DNA of 64,000 nucleotides from Croceicoccus ponticola. Lineage in GTDB: Bacteria; Pseudomonadota; Alphaproteobacteria; Sphingomonadales; Sphingomonadaceae. Shown here piece after piece: positions 1 to 9,149 of the stretch. The notes below the pieces were generated by a model. It ran no database searches, was not told the DNA's origin, and saw only the letters and a program-made list of their open reading frames with translations. A program made the position numbers and the translations under genes. The first letter of the stretch is position 1; each line of letters starts with the position of its first letter. Location of the stretch: positions 124,001 to 188,000 of the forward strand of contig NZ_RXOL01000003.1 of the NCBI RefSeq assembly GCF_004004515.1, in the 5' to 3' direction.

Positions 1-24
1 GCGGGCTTGCGGCGTATTGGCCAT
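1..24 (-). CDS. rpsT: 30S ribosomal protein S20, N-terminal fragment
   Basis: Only the first eight codons (MANTPQAR) are inside the window; the gene runs off the left edge. This octapeptide matches the start I recall for S20, a 16S rRNA-binding protein of the small subunit, in alphaproteobacteria. An AAGGA Shine-Dalgarno lies six bases before the ATG, which supports a real start. A possible promoter is at 194-222. The call depends on eight residues and the ribosome binding site, so it is probable rather than certain. Confidence 0.7.
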
Positions 25-337
25 GCTCGATCCTTAATTCTGCCACCCATGCGGCGGCGCGTGATTATCCAAAAGCTCAGTCTGCGTCCCGAACCGGACC
101 GGCGCCATGCGATGGCATCGGCGAGGCCGTTGGGATGCGGAAAAACCCATGCAGACGATGCCGTTCCCGGCACACCCCCACAAGAAAGCGCGGCGCATAG
201 CGACCGAAGCGCGAATCGTCAAGCAAGCGTCGCGCGAGCGACGTGACCGGCATGTCCGCCGCTTGCGCGCGCAGCCTTGGCCACCGGCTCGCTCGCCGCC
301 TCTTGCCCGGCGGGCGATTGCGGGGCAAGGCGTGACC
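25..337. other. Divergent intergenic region between rpsT and moeB
   Basis: No convincing gene is seen here. Open frames cross it on both strands, but their translations are Arg/Pro/Ala-rich and look like shadow frames of high-G+C DNA. It holds the rpsT ribosome binding site (26-40) and a candidate rpsT promoter (194-222). Confidence 0.5.
194..222 (-). promoter_or_regulatory. Candidate rpsT promoter
   Basis: On the minus strand a -35-like TTGACG (222-217) is followed after 17 bases by TATGCG (199-194). Spacing is ideal but the -10 box is weak. The implied leader to the rpsT ATG would be about 165 bases. Confidence 0.25.
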
Positions 338-1102
338 ATGCTTACCCCCGACAGGCTAGACCGTTTCGCTCGTCATATCGTCTTGCCCGAAATAGGCGGG
401 ACAGGACAAGTGCGGCTGGCGTCGTCGTCGGTCATGCTGATCGGCGCGGGCGGGGTGGGATCGCCCGCCCTGCAATATCTCGCCGCCGCCGGCATCGGGC
501 GCATTACCGTGGCCGATTGCGACGATGTCGACGCCAGTAACCTGCAGCGCCAGACGATCTTCAACCAGGCCGATATCGCCGCATCCAAGGCGGAGCGCGC
601 CGCCGATTGGGTCCGCCGCTTCGACCCTGCGATCAACGTCGTGCCGCGCAACGTACGTATCGATGCCGACAATGCCGCCGGACTGATCGCGGGCCATGAT
701 CTCGTGCTCGACGGCAGCGACAATTTCGCGACGCGGTTGGCGGTGTCCGATGCCTGTGTCGCAAGCAGGGTGCCGCTGACGACCGTTGCGGTCGGGCGGT
801 TCCAGGGACAGGTCGCCAACTTTGCGGGGCATCTGCCGGATCAGGCCTGTTATCGCTGCTGGGTCGGCGATGCCTTCGATGCCGAAGATTGCGACACCTG
901 CGCTGATCAGGGTGTGCTGGGCGCCTTTGTCGGGATGGCATCGACGCTTGGCGTTATGCAGGCATTGCGCGTGCTGCTCGACGGTGTGGCCGATCTGGGC
1001 GATCCGCAATGGGGCAAGCTGCTGCTGCTCGACGGGTTGAAGCCCGCTATGCGCACGATCGCCGTCGCCAAGGATCCGACCTGCCGCGCCTGCGGGGGCT
1101 GA
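338..1102 (+). CDS. moeB: Molybdopterin-synthase adenylyltransferase (MoeB/ThiF/HesA family)
   Basis: A 254-aa E1-like enzyme expected to adenylate the C-terminal glycine of a small sulfur-carrier protein (MoaD or ThiS) for molybdopterin or thiamine synthesis. Seen: the nucleotide loop GAGGVGSP near residue 36, DGSDNFATR near 127 with the catalytic-type Asp, and two zinc pairs, CYRC near 170 and CRAC at the C-terminus (249-252). The frame is open further upstream, but that part is basic and low in complexity; the ATG at 338 begins the family-like sequence MLTPDRLDRFARHI. There is no rhodanese domain, so it is the MoeB rather than the MOCS3 form. MoeB and ThiF cannot be separated with certainty from sequence alone. 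Confidence 0.92.
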   Translation: MLTPDRLDRFARHIVLPEIGGTGQVRLASSSVMLIGAGGVGSPALQYLAAAGIGRITVADCDDVDASNLQRQTIFNQADIAASKAERAADWVRRFDPAINVVPRNVRIDADNAAGLIAGHDLVLDGSDNFATRLAVSDACVASRVPLTTVAVGRFQGQVANFAGHLPDQACYRCWVGDAFDAEDCDTCADQGVLGAFVGMASTLGVMQALRVLLDGVADLGDPQWGKLLLLDGLKPAMRTIAVAKDPTCRACGG

Positions 1103-1174
1103 GCTCAGGCGTCGTCCCTGCTCGACACGTCCCTGCTCGACAAGGGCCGTCGCCATCGTCATACCGCCCCCACC

Positions 1175-2089
1175 ATGGCCGAAACCGACAGCACAGAGCC
1201 TGAGATGCCCGCGCCCGAAACCTGCGAAAGGCTGGAGCCTCTGGTCCGCCGCGTGCTGGCCGGAAACGCCTCTCCCTTCACTTATACCGGCACGCAAACT
1301 TATCTGGTCGGGACTGCCACCGAACTGGCGGTGATCGACCCCGGCCCCGACGATCCCGAACATATCGCGGCGCTGGTCGCGGAAATCGGCGATGCACGGG
1401 TCGTCGCCATCGCCTGCACGCATACGCACCGCGACCATTCGCCCGCCGCCGCGCCGCTGGCCGAAATTACCGGCGCGCCGATCATCGGTTGCGCGCCGCT
1501 GGTGATCGAAAGCGACATGCCCCGCGCCGACGCCCCCTTCGATCAGAGCTATGCGCCAAACCGCGTCCTGTCCGACGGCGAAACCATCGCGGGCGAAGGC
1601 TGGACCCTGCGGGCGGTTGCGACGCCGGGTCATACGTCCAATCACTTGTGCTACGCGCTGGAGGAAACCGGCGCGCTGTTCACCGGCGATCACGTCATGG
1701 GCTGGTCGACGACGGTCGTCGCACCGCCCGATGGCGACATGGCTGCGTACATGGCGTCGATGGATCTGCTCTACGAACGGGAAGACCGCATCTACTATCC
1801 GGCGCACGGTCCCGCGGTCGACAATCCCCGGCAGCTGGTGCGGGGCATGATCGGCCATCGTCGCCAGCGCGAACGTCAGATTCTGCGCCATCTTGGGGAC
1901 GCGCCTCAGGCGATCCCCGACCTGGTGCGCAAGATGTACGTCGGCCTAGACGAACGGCTGGTCGGCGCGGCGGGACAATCGGTGCTCGCCCATCTCATCG
2001 ATCTCGAACTGCGCGACCGTGTCACGCGGTTCGATGGCGGCTGGCGGCTTTCCGGCGAACTTCGCCAGCCCCTATCTCCTAGCCCCTAG
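1175..2089 (+). CDS. MBL-fold metallo-hydrolase (LACTB2-like)
   Basis: A 304-aa metallo-beta-lactamase-fold hydrolase. The zinc-binding signature THTHRDHSP lies near residue 88, followed by the second-site His in TPGHTSNH, the Asp in FTGDHVMGW and the His in YYPAHGP. A C-terminal region of about 90 residues has the winged-helix-like character of LACTB2 proteins, which cleave RNA in eukaryotes; the bacterial substrate is unknown. It starts 72 bases after moeB on the same strand. An alternative start exists at ATG 1205. The spacer between the two genes contains a short direct repeat, CGTCCCTGCTCGACA in nearly identical copies. Confidence 0.85.
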   Translation: MAETDSTEPEMPAPETCERLEPLVRRVLAGNASPFTYTGTQTYLVGTATELAVIDPGPDDPEHIAALVAEIGDARVVAIACTHTHRDHSPAAAPLAEITGAPIIGCAPLVIESDMPRADAPFDQSYAPNRVLSDGETIAGEGWTLRAVATPGHTSNHLCYALEETGALFTGDHVMGWSTTVVAPPDGDMAAYMASMDLLYEREDRIYYPAHGPAVDNPRQLVRGMIGHRRQRERQILRHLGDAPQAIPDLVRKMYVGLDERLVGAAGQSVLAHLIDLELRDRVTRFDGGWRLSGELRQPLSPSP

Positions 2090-2169
2090 CTCCCGGGCCT
2101 GGGACATAGTAATATCGGCCCGCTTGTCCGCAATTGTCGGGACAGCGTGGGGGATAGGACAAAACTGCC

Positions 2170-2943
2170 ATGGCAACGACCTTCGGCGCGCGATCGGCTC
2201 ACGATGCCGAGCGGCGTTTTTTCTTTGTGCTGTCCACCGTCATGTCGCTGTGCATCGTGGCAGGCTTTGCGCTCAATCTCGCGCTGGGCCGATCCACTTT
2301 TGCGGTACCGCTTGTCTACCATCTGCATGCAGTGGTCTTCTTTGGCTGGGTCGCCCTGTTCATGGCGCAAGCCTTTCTGATCGACCGCAACAATGTCCAC
2401 TTGCATCGGCGCCTGGGCATGGTCGCGTTCGCCTGGGTTCCGTTGATGGTCGTCATGGGCATCGTCATGTCCATCACCGTCATGCGCCGCACCGGTGGGC
2501 CGTTCTTCTTCGACCAGAACCAGTTCCTGTTTTCCAACCCCCTGCACCTGCTGTGCTTCGCCGGGTTGACTTATTGGGCGCTGAAAGTGCGCCGCCATGC
2601 CGGTTGGCATCGCCGGTTGCTCATCGGTGGCTATGCGGTGCTGACCGGCCCGGGGCTTGGCCGGTTGATTCCCCTGCCACTGGCCATCCCGCATGCGTGG
2701 CACCTGATGTTGCTGGCCATCATGATGTTCCCGGTGGCCGGCATGATCCACGACAAGATCCGGAAGGGCCGCGTCCACCCGGCATGGTTCTGGTCCGTAG
2801 GGGTCGTGCTGTTGGCGCAAGTTGCCGCCGACATTATCGCCTACTCCCCCTTGGGCATCGCATTGACCGAACAGCTCCTGGCCGGAACGCCGGGATCGGC
2901 GCGCCCGATGGAAGCGTTCTTGCCGCCGGGCTTTGCCATGTAA
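2170..2943 (+). CDS. Uncharacterised multi-pass membrane protein
   Basis: A 257-aa protein with about six or seven hydrophobic segments, beginning near residue 20. Conserved-looking polar features between helices are HLHAVVFFGWVALF, NVHLHRRLG and HAGWHRRLL, with His residues that could bind metal or haem. No enzyme motif is recognised. Similar proteins occur as hypothetical membrane proteins in sphingomonads (recalled, not searched). It ends in TAA and is followed 76 bases later by nadA, so the two may be co-transcribed. Confidence 0.8.
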   Translation: MATTFGARSAHDAERRFFFVLSTVMSLCIVAGFALNLALGRSTFAVPLVYHLHAVVFFGWVALFMAQAFLIDRNNVHLHRRLGMVAFAWVPLMVVMGIVMSITVMRRTGGPFFFDQNQFLFSNPLHLLCFAGLTYWALKVRRHAGWHRRLLIGGYAVLTGPGLGRLIPLPLAIPHAWHLMLLAIMMFPVAGMIHDKIRKGRVHPAWFWSVGVVLLAQVAADIIAYSPLGIALTEQLLAGTPGSARPMEAFLPPGFAM

Positions 2944-3019
2944 TCGGCCGATTACGGTCTTAATGGCTTGAAGTCGAAGGGCTGGCAGGCCATCTCGCGC
3001 TCACACGACGGAGATATCG

Positions 3020-4009
3020 ATGACCGCCCTGACACGCGAAAACCTTTCCGGCCTTGATCTGCGCGCCGAAATCGAACGCCTGCGCAAAGAGCGCAATGCG
3101 GTCATCCTCGCGCATTATTACCAGCGCCCGGAATTGCAGGATATTGCCGACTTTGTGGGCGATTCGCTCGAACTCTCGAAGAAGGCCGCGGCCACCGATG
3201 CCGAAGTTATCGCGTTCTGCGGCGTGAAGTTCATGGCCGACACGGCAAAGATCCTGTCGCCGGACAAGATCGTCGTGCTGCCCGATCTCGATGCCGGGTG
3301 CAGCCTTGAAGATTCCTGTCCGCCAGAAAAGTTCAAGGCGTTCCGCGAAGCCCATCCCGATCACATCGCGCTGACCTACATCAACTGCTCGACAGAGGTG
3401 AAAGCGCTGTCGGACGTGATCGTCACGTCGTCCAGCGCGGAAACGATCCTGCAGCAGATCCCCAAGGATCAGAAGATCATCTTCGGCCCCGACCGGCATC
3501 TTGGCGGTTATCTCAATCGCAAGTTCGATCGCGACATGCTGTTGTGGCCGGGCGTGTGCATCGTGCACGAAGCATTTTCGGAAACCGAACTGCTCAAGCT
3601 GAAGGCGCAGCATCCTGACGCGCCGATTGCGGCGCATCCCGAATGCCCGCCGCAGATCGTTGACCACGCCGATTATGTCGGGTCGACCAGCGGCATCCTG
3701 CAATACGCGAAGACGATGCCGGGCGACACGCTGATCGTGGCGACCGAACCGCACATCATCCACCAGATGGAAAAGGCGCTGCCCGAAAAGACGTTCATCG
3801 GCGCACCGGGTGCTGACGGCAACTGTAACTGCAATATCTGCCCGTACATGGCGCTCAACACGATGGAGAAGCTCTATATCGCGCTGCGCGATTTAGAACC
3901 GCGGATCGAAATTGAGGAGGGTCTGCGTCTCGCCGCGAAGAAGAGCCTCGACAAAATGATCGAGATGGCGTCGGGCACGATAGGCAAGGGCGATCTGGGC
4001 CGGGCGTGA
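3020..4009 (+). CDS. nadA: Quinolinate synthase A
   Basis: A 329-aa enzyme that condenses iminoaspartate with dihydroxyacetone phosphate to quinolinate in de novo NAD synthesis, using a 4Fe-4S cluster. Cluster cysteines are visible in the expected order: GCSLEDSCP near 95, HPECPPQ near 210 and CNICPYM near 278. AHYYQRPELQDIADFVGDSLELSK at the N-terminus is the family substrate loop (given in part). No nadB or nadC is seen nearby, so the pathway genes are dispersed. The start gives normal family length. Confidence 0.95.
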   Translation: MTALTRENLSGLDLRAEIERLRKERNAVILAHYYQRPELQDIADFVGDSLELSKKAAATDAEVIAFCGVKFMADTAKILSPDKIVVLPDLDAGCSLEDSCPPEKFKAFREAHPDHIALTYINCSTEVKALSDVIVTSSSAETILQQIPKDQKIIFGPDRHLGGYLNRKFDRDMLLWPGVCIVHEAFSETELLKLKAQHPDAPIAAHPECPPQIVDHADYVGSTSGILQYAKTMPGDTLIVATEPHIIHQMEKALPEKTFIGAPGADGNCNCNICPYMALNTMEKLYIALRDLEPRIEIEEGLRLAAKKSLDKMIEMASGTIGKGDLGRA

Positions 4010-4127
4010 TCGCTTGCGCCCGACACCCGGCGCAGATGATCGCGCAACTCCGTCGACTTCAGGCGCGCTGGGCGAAGAACCACTCGCGTAATTGGCACCA
4101 TTGCGGTCACGACGCGTTGAATTGCGG

Positions 4128-5495
4128 ATGACCGCGCGGCTTCTCCCTCTTTGGAACCGGATCAATGCCAGTTACTGGTTCTGGCCGGCTACATTCTGCG
4201 TCCTCGCTTTCGCGCTGTCGCTGTTCACCATCCACCTTGATCGCAGCGGCGCAGCGGAATGGCTATCGGCCAACAGCGCCATCGCGCCCGCTCGGCCCGG
4301 CGGGGCCAATACGATGCTTCAGGTCATCGCCGGATCGATGATCGGCGTCGCCGCCACCGTATTTTCCATCACCATCGCCGCCGTCGCCTATGCCAGCGGC
4401 ACGTATGGCCCGCGCCTGCTCACCAATTTCATGGAAGATCGCGGCAACCAGCTTTCGCTCGCGACCTTTATCGGCACGTTTCTTTACGCCACCATGGTGC
4501 TCCGCGTCGTGAGGGGGGAGGACGAGCGCGCGACGACGATCCGCGATGCCTTGTCCAGCGACTTGCCGGGGTTCGTGCCGCAACTGTCGCTGCTGGTCGC
4601 GACGGGGCTGATGCTCGTGTCGATCGGCGTGCTGGTCTTTTTTCTCAACCACATTCCGTCCTCGATCCGCATCAACAAGGTGCTCGAACAGATCGGTCGT
4701 CGGCTGATCGAACAAGTGCGCGACCGCTTTCCGACCGAATCCGTCGCCATCACCCGCGTCGAACGGCCGCAAGGAAGCCCGGTGATCGCGCGAGACAGCG
4801 GATATATCGAAGTCATCGACTTCGCGGGCCTCGAAGCAATCGCTGCGCGGCATGACGGCCAGATCGTGCTGCTGCGCGAAGCGGGCGATTTCGTTCATCC
4901 CGCGATGCCGCTGGCGCAGTTCTGCGGCGGCAAGGCCGATGACAGCGATCCGGATGAAGTCGATACTGCGGAGAAGCGTGCTGACGATATGCGCGGCTGT
5001 TTCGTGGTCAGCGGTCTGCGCACCCCCCAACAGGATCTGCGCTTTCTGATCGACGAACTGGTCGAAATCGCACTGCGGGCATTGTCGCCTGGCATCAACG
5101 ATCCGTTCACCGCGATGACCGCATTGCACTGGCTGGGCGCCGCGACGGCGGAACTGGGGCAGCGCGAATTGCGCGTGTCGCCCACCGATGTGGACAAGCA
5201 GGACAAGAGCCGCGTGTTTCCGCTCCATTCCGATTTCGCCGATTATGTCGCGACCGGGTTCGGCTCTGCCCGTTCGGCCGTTGCCAGCAGCCGCAAGGCG
5301 ACGCTCGCCCTTTTCGATTCGCTGTACAATTGTGCGATCTCGGTTCGCGGCGCGGACCGGATGGCGGTGCTGGCGCAAGAAGCCGATCGGTTGATGGATC
5401 AGTGTGCCGGGGCCCTCACCGGCCCCGATCTTGTCGAAGTGCACGAACGGCACCGCACATTTCAACGCGATGTGGCACGCATCGCAGCCGCCTAG
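4128..5495 (+). CDS. DUF2254 family membrane protein
   Basis: A 455-aa predicted inner-membrane protein. Four hydrophobic segments occupy roughly the first 190 residues, and the rest is a soluble domain with the segments GINDPFTAM and EIALRALSPG typical of DUF2254. The function is unknown. The frame is open upstream with a TTG at 4092, but ATG 4128 starts the family-like MTARLLPLWNRI and is preferred. Its TAG stop overlaps the stop of the convergent exporter gene in the palindrome CTAG. Confidence 0.85.
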   Translation: MTARLLPLWNRINASYWFWPATFCVLAFALSLFTIHLDRSGAAEWLSANSAIAPARPGGANTMLQVIAGSMIGVAATVFSITIAAVAYASGTYGPRLLTNFMEDRGNQLSLATFIGTFLYATMVLRVVRGEDERATTIRDALSSDLPGFVPQLSLLVATGLMLVSIGVLVFFLNHIPSSIRINKVLEQIGRRLIEQVRDRFPTESVAITRVERPQGSPVIARDSGYIEVIDFAGLEAIAARHDGQIVLLREAGDFVHPAMPLAQFCGGKADDSDPDEVDTAEKRADDMRGCFVVSGLRTPQQDLRFLIDELVEIALRALSPGINDPFTAMTALHWLGAATAELGQRELRVSPTDVDKQDKSRVFPLHSDFADYVATGFGSARSAVASSRKATLALFDSLYNCAISVRGADRMAVLAQEADRLMDQCAGALTGPDLVEVHERHRTFQRDVARIAAA

Positions 5496-6391
5496 ACTTT
5501 GACGCTCTCGGTGTTGGCCACCTTTGGCTCTGCCACGCGAGCCAGCACCAGCGCGGCCGCCATCAAGGCCATGCCAAGCACGTCGCCCGGCGCCAGCGTT
5601 TCGCCGAACGCCAGCCAACCGCTCAACGCCGCAATCGCCGGTTGCGTCAACAGCGCCAGCCCGATGACCAGCGGGCGAAACCAGGCCAGCGCCCAAACCA
5701 GCACGCCCTGCCCTACGACCTGACTGCACAGCGCCAGCATCAGCAAGGGCGTCCACTCGCGCGGCAGGATGGTCTCGCCCAACATCAGCGCGCAGATCAG
5801 CAGGACCGGCGTGGCCGATAGCGATGATACGGTCAGCAACCGCCACGATCCCATGCCAGTTCGGATATGCCGCAGCATCAGGATGTATACGGCATAAAGA
5901 ATCCCGGCCAAAAGGCTGAGCAGGTCACCGGTAAAGTTGCGCGGGCTGATTTCCAGCGATCCGCCCATCAGCAGCGCCGCCCCGCCAAGGGCTGCGCCAA
6001 TGGCGGCAACCTCTGCCCTGAACGGTGCGCGGCGGGCCAGCATCAGGCCCCAGGCGATGAGGATCACGCTGCCCGCATTGCCGAACAGAGCCGCATTGCC
6101 GAGCCGCGTTCGTTCGATGCCCAGATGCCAGCTCGCGACATCCAACCCAAATGCCACGCCGGCGCCCAGCGCCAGCCAGACCACCATGCGGCCCGGCTGC
6201 TTTTCCCGCCCACCTTCGCGCCATGCGAGAAAAGCAATCAGCGGCAGCGCCAGCGCCAGCCGCCAGAATCCGGCCGCAACCGGTCCGGTATCGGCCAGCC
6301 GCACGAGCAGCGGCCCAGACGCCAGCGCGGCATTGCCGAGCAGGAGCAAGCCGAAGCGCCACGCGCCGGCGTGTGGTTGCGATGTTGTCAT
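5492..6391 (-). CDS. DMT-superfamily permease (EamA domains)
   Basis: A 299-aa protein with ten hydrophobic segments arranged as two EamA repeats, the form of drug/metabolite exporters such as RhaT- or YdcZ-like carriers. The substrate cannot be read from sequence. The starting ATG at 6391 gives MTTSQPHAGAWRFG directly before the first helix. It converges on the DUF2254 gene, and both stop codons are read from one CTAG at 5492-5495. No terminator hairpin is visible between them. Confidence 0.85.
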   Translation of the reverse strand: MTTSQPHAGAWRFGLLLLGNAALASGPLLVRLADTGPVAAGFWRLALALPLIAFLAWREGGREKQPGRMVVWLALGAGVAFGLDVASWHLGIERTRLGNAALFGNAGSVILIAWGLMLARRAPFRAEVAAIGAALGGAALLMGGSLEISPRNFTGDLLSLLAGILYAVYILMLRHIRTGMGSWRLLTVSSLSATPVLLICALMLGETILPREWTPLLMLALCSQVVGQGVLVWALAWFRPLVIGLALLTQPAIAALSGWLAFGETLAPGDVLGMALMAAALVLARVAEPKVANTESVKV

Positions 6392-6420
6392 GGGTGGTCG
6401 ATCGGGCGACGCTTGCGCGG

Positions 6421-6759
6421 TCAGCCTTCGTCCGGTTCTGCCTGCTGCGGAGCTTGCGACGACGCAACCGGCGCTGCATCCGCCCCACCATCGCCGGCAA
6501 CGTCCGCCTCGCCTGCTTCCGGCGGGCCGTCAGCATTGGCCGCGGCGCCTTCGCCTTCGACGGCCGCATCGGTGGGTTCGAGCCGTTCGCCCTGAGAGCG
6601 CAACTGGTCGAGCGGGATCATGGCATCGCTGATCGAGCCTTCGATCACTTCGCCATCAGCATTGCGCGAATCTGAGCCGGCATCAGGCGCGTCGCCACAG
6701 GCCGACATCGCCAGCAAAAGCGCGGGGGCAAGAAACGGGATGGTCCGGGCAAAACGCAT
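6421..6759 (-). CDS. Small Ala/Glu-rich lipoprotein
   Basis: A 112-aa exported lipoprotein candidate. An N-terminal basic and hydrophobic segment ends in the lipobox LAMSAC (Cys near residue 20). The mature part is acidic, rich in Ala, Gly, Glu and Asp, and looks disordered. No function is recognised. The start ATG 6759 is chosen because it begins the signal peptide; the longer open frame upstream has no signal character. It lies between lipB and the exporter on the same strand and may be co-transcribed with both. Confidence 0.65.
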   Translation of the reverse strand: MRFARTIPFLAPALLLAMSACGDAPDAGSDSRNADGEVIEGSISDAMIPLDQLRSQGERLEPTDAAVEGEGAAANADGPPEAGEADVAGDGGADAAPVASSQAPQQAEPDEG

Positions 6760-6782
6760 ATCGTGATGGGTCCTAACAGAAT

Positions 6783-7481
6783 TCACGTCGTCGGGCATGG
6801 CATGCCCAGCCGTTCGAAAAACGCATCGGCATGGCGCATCAGCGCGGCATCCCAATCCGCCACCGCCACGTCGTGGCCAAGCCGCTGCATGCTCGTCACG
6901 CCATATTCGGAAATGCCGCACGGGACGATACCGGTAAAGTGCGACAGGTCCGGCGACAGGTTCACCGAAAACCCGTGCATGGTGACCCAACGCCGGACGC
7001 GCACGCCGATCGCGCCGATCTTCGCCTCCCGCCCGTCGATGTCGCGCGTCCAGATGCCGATGCGACCTTCGGCCCGCCAGCTTTCGACTCCGAAATCGGC
7101 CAGCGAATCGATGACCCACCCTTCGAGCGCGTGGACGTAACCGCGCACGTCGCGCGCGCGGCGGTTGAGATCGATCAGGACATAGCCGATTCGCTGCCCC
7201 GGCCCGTGATAGGTATATTCGCCGCCCCGCCCCGCGGTCACGACATCGAATCGCGGGTCAAGCAGGTCCGCCGCCTTGGCACTGGTCCCCGCCGTATAAA
7301 CTGGCGGATGTTCGAGCAGCCAGACGAGATCGGGCTGCGTCCCTTCGCGGATCGCCGCGTTGCGCACTTCCATCGCGGTGAGCGCGTCGCGATAGGGGAT
7401 GAGGCCGCGCTCGCGCCGCAATTCGACGCCTTCGGCAATCATCACCGGCTTTTCCGTATCTGGCAGGGTGCCTGTCGTCAT
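6783..7481 (-). CDS. lipB: Octanoyltransferase (lipoate biosynthesis)
   Basis: A 232-aa LipB that transfers octanoyl from acyl carrier protein to lipoyl domains, the first step of lipoate synthesis. Family marks: [27 protein letters not shown], the Lys in [17 protein letters not shown] and the catalytic Cys in [12 protein letters not shown]. Start ATG 7481 ([12 protein letters not shown]) is chosen; the frame is open 11 codons further. A divergent membrane-protein gene starts 42 bases away. LipA is not in the window. Confidence 0.95.
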   Translation of the reverse strand: MTTGTLPDTEKPVMIAEGVELRRERGLIPYRDALTAMEVRNAAIREGTQPDLVWLLEHPPVYTAGTSAKAADLLDPRFDVVTAGRGGEYTYHGPGQRIGYVLIDLNRRARDVRGYVHALEGWVIDSLADFGVESWRAEGRIGIWTRDIDGREAKIGAIGVRVRRWVTMHGFSVNLSPDLSHFTGIVPCGISEYGVTSMQRLGHDVAVADWDAALMRHADAFFERLGMPCPTT

Positions 7482-7523
7482 GGTCACGTTGCGTGGCGGC
7501 AAATGGCGTGCCAATCAAGAGCG

Positions 7524-8348
7524 ATGAACGAACAGGACCATGTGCCCCCGCCCGCACCGGGCAATCGCAACACCCGTTTCGAGGCTGCCCGCGCGTGGAA
7601 CGACGCGATGTCCTTGCTAAAGGCCAACCGACAGATCCTGACGGTGCTTGCCGGGCTATTCTTCCTTGTGCCGCAGGTACTGATGAATGCGCTGCTGCCA
7701 GAAGTGCGACCCGATCTGGAAGGAGAGGCCGCAGCCAAGGCAGCTATCGCCATCTTCGGCCAGTGGTGGCCGCTGATCGTGCTGGCCACCTTGATGCAGG
7801 CGACGGGCTTGATCGCAATCGTCGTCCTGCTGGCCGATCGGGCGCGACCCACTGTGGGCGACGCGATCCGCCGCGCATTGCAATGTCTGCCCGCCTATGT
7901 CGCGGCGACGCTGGTGCTGATGGCCGGCATCGTTCTGTTCGCGCTGATGGTGATGGTGCCGTTGACGCTTGTGGGCGGTCAGGGCGGCGCGGCAATCGCG
8001 ATCGTGCCGATCATGGCCGCTGCGCTGTGGATCAACATCCGGACGCTGGTCCTGGCTCCCGTCATCGCTGCGGAACAGTCGCGCAACCCGTTCGAGGCAT
8101 TGCGCCGCAGTTGGGCGCTGACCGCGGGAAAGGGTGCGCGAATCCTGTTTTTCCTGATGCTGTTCGTGGTGGCCGCGCTGGTCATTTCCATCGTGGCGAC
8201 GGCGGTGCCCGGCACGATACTGATCGCAGCGCTGGGTCAGGAAACGGGTGGCGCTATCGTCGGCCTGATAGAAGGGTTCGTATCGGCCGCGCTGATCATG
8301 GTGTGGAGCGCGGTGATCGTCGCCGTCTATCGCCAATTGGCCGGTTAG
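7524..8348 (+). CDS. Membrane protein resembling the glycerophosphodiester-phosphodiesterase membrane domain
   Basis: A 274-aa protein with about six hydrophobic segments. The sequence NPFEALRRSWALTAGKGARILFF, given here in part, is the hallmark loop of the YciC/GPDP membrane-domain superfamily of unknown function. The N-terminal 30 residues are soluble. Start ATG 7524 is preceded by AAGAG. The TAG stop at 8346-8348 overlaps the TAA stop of the convergent methyltransferase gene (8345-8347). Confidence 0.8.
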   Translation: MNEQDHVPPPAPGNRNTRFEAARAWNDAMSLLKANRQILTVLAGLFFLVPQVLMNALLPEVRPDLEGEAAAKAAIAIFGQWWPLIVLATLMQATGLIAIVVLLADRARPTVGDAIRRALQCLPAYVAATLVLMAGIVLFALMVMVPLTLVGGQGGAAIAIVPIMAAALWINIRTLVLAPVIAAEQSRNPFEALRRSWALTAGKGARILFFLMLFVVAALVISIVATAVPGTILIAALGQETGGAIVGLIEGFVSAALIMVWSAVIVAVYRQLAG

Positions 8349-9046
8349 GCCGGGGTTCCCGCCATTGTCGCAGGATCGGCCTCTGTCACGCGGCACGCAT
8401 CTGCTACGGCGGCGGGCGATGGATCTTTCCACCCCCAGAACAGCTTGCATGGCAGGACGTTCAGCATCTCGAACCCCGATGAAATGCGCGTGAAGCGCCG
8501 CGCCATGAAATCGCGCGCCTTGTTCGAGAACTGGTAGACGAGGAACGCCCCGCCGTCGCGCAGGACGCGATGGGTCGAATCGACGATCTGCGGGCCGACA
8601 CCATCGGGCAGTGTTGAAAACGGCAGGCCCGAAAGCACGTAATCGGCACCGTCATGGCCGTTCGCACCCACGATCTCTTCCACATCGGCGGCGGAACCCA
8701 GCACGGCGGTAAAGCGCGGGTCGGTGATCGTGCGCTGAAGATAGTCGATATAGAGCGGGTTGGTGTCGATCACGATCAACGCACCGTCGCGGCGCAACTT
8801 GTCCAGCACCGGTTGGCAGAACGTGCCGACGCCGGGGCCGTATTCGACGAACAGGCGGCATCGGTCCCAATCAACGGGGCCGAGCATCTTGGCGATGGTA
8901 TAACGCGATGACGGGATGATCGAACCGACCATCACCGGGTGCTGGACGAAGCCCTTGAAGAAAACACCCCAGGGGCCGAGCGAACGCCCGATGCCGCCTT
9001 TTGCCTTATGCGCCGATGTCTCTTGCGCCAGTTCAGTCCCGGTCAT
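8345..9046 (-). CDS. SAM-dependent methyltransferase, phospholipid N-methyltransferase type
   Basis: A 233-aa class I methyltransferase. The SAM loop is VEYGPGVGTF near residue 68, with the acidic strand end IVIDTNPLYI near 92 and a motif-IV-like VLSGLPFSTLP near 137. The N-terminal FFKGFVQHPVMVGSIIPSS is typical of the COG3963/PmtA group, which methylates phosphatidylethanolamine, and of rRNA-dimethylase-like relatives. The substrate is inferred from family only. No other phospholipid methylation gene is adjacent. Confidence 0.8.
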   Translation of the reverse strand: MTGTELAQETSAHKAKGGIGRSLGPWGVFFKGFVQHPVMVGSIIPSSRYTIAKMLGPVDWDRCRLFVEYGPGVGTFCQPVLDKLRRDGALIVIDTNPLYIDYLQRTITDPRFTAVLGSAADVEEIVGANGHDGADYVLSGLPFSTLPDGVGPQIVDSTHRVLRDGGAFLVYQFSNKARDFMARRFTRISSGFEMLNVLPCKLFWGWKDPSPAAVADACRVTEADPATMAGTPA

Positions 9047-9149
9047 TAGGTGGAATACCTCGTTTCAATCCCGCCTGAAGGCGTGGGACGTGGCAAATGC
9101 TCGGACGGTTTGCAAGGCCGCACAGAGACTTGTCCGGTTGCGGTCCGTC

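Noticed and set aside
107-337. Upstream extension of moeB by 77 codons
   Set aside because: The translation is Arg/Pro/His-rich with no family likeness; the conserved MoeB N-terminus begins at ATG 338.
356-1891. Long minus-strand open frame across moeB and the MBL gene
   Set aside because: It is the shadow of two well-supported plus-strand genes, with His/Gln/Arg-rich low-complexity translation.
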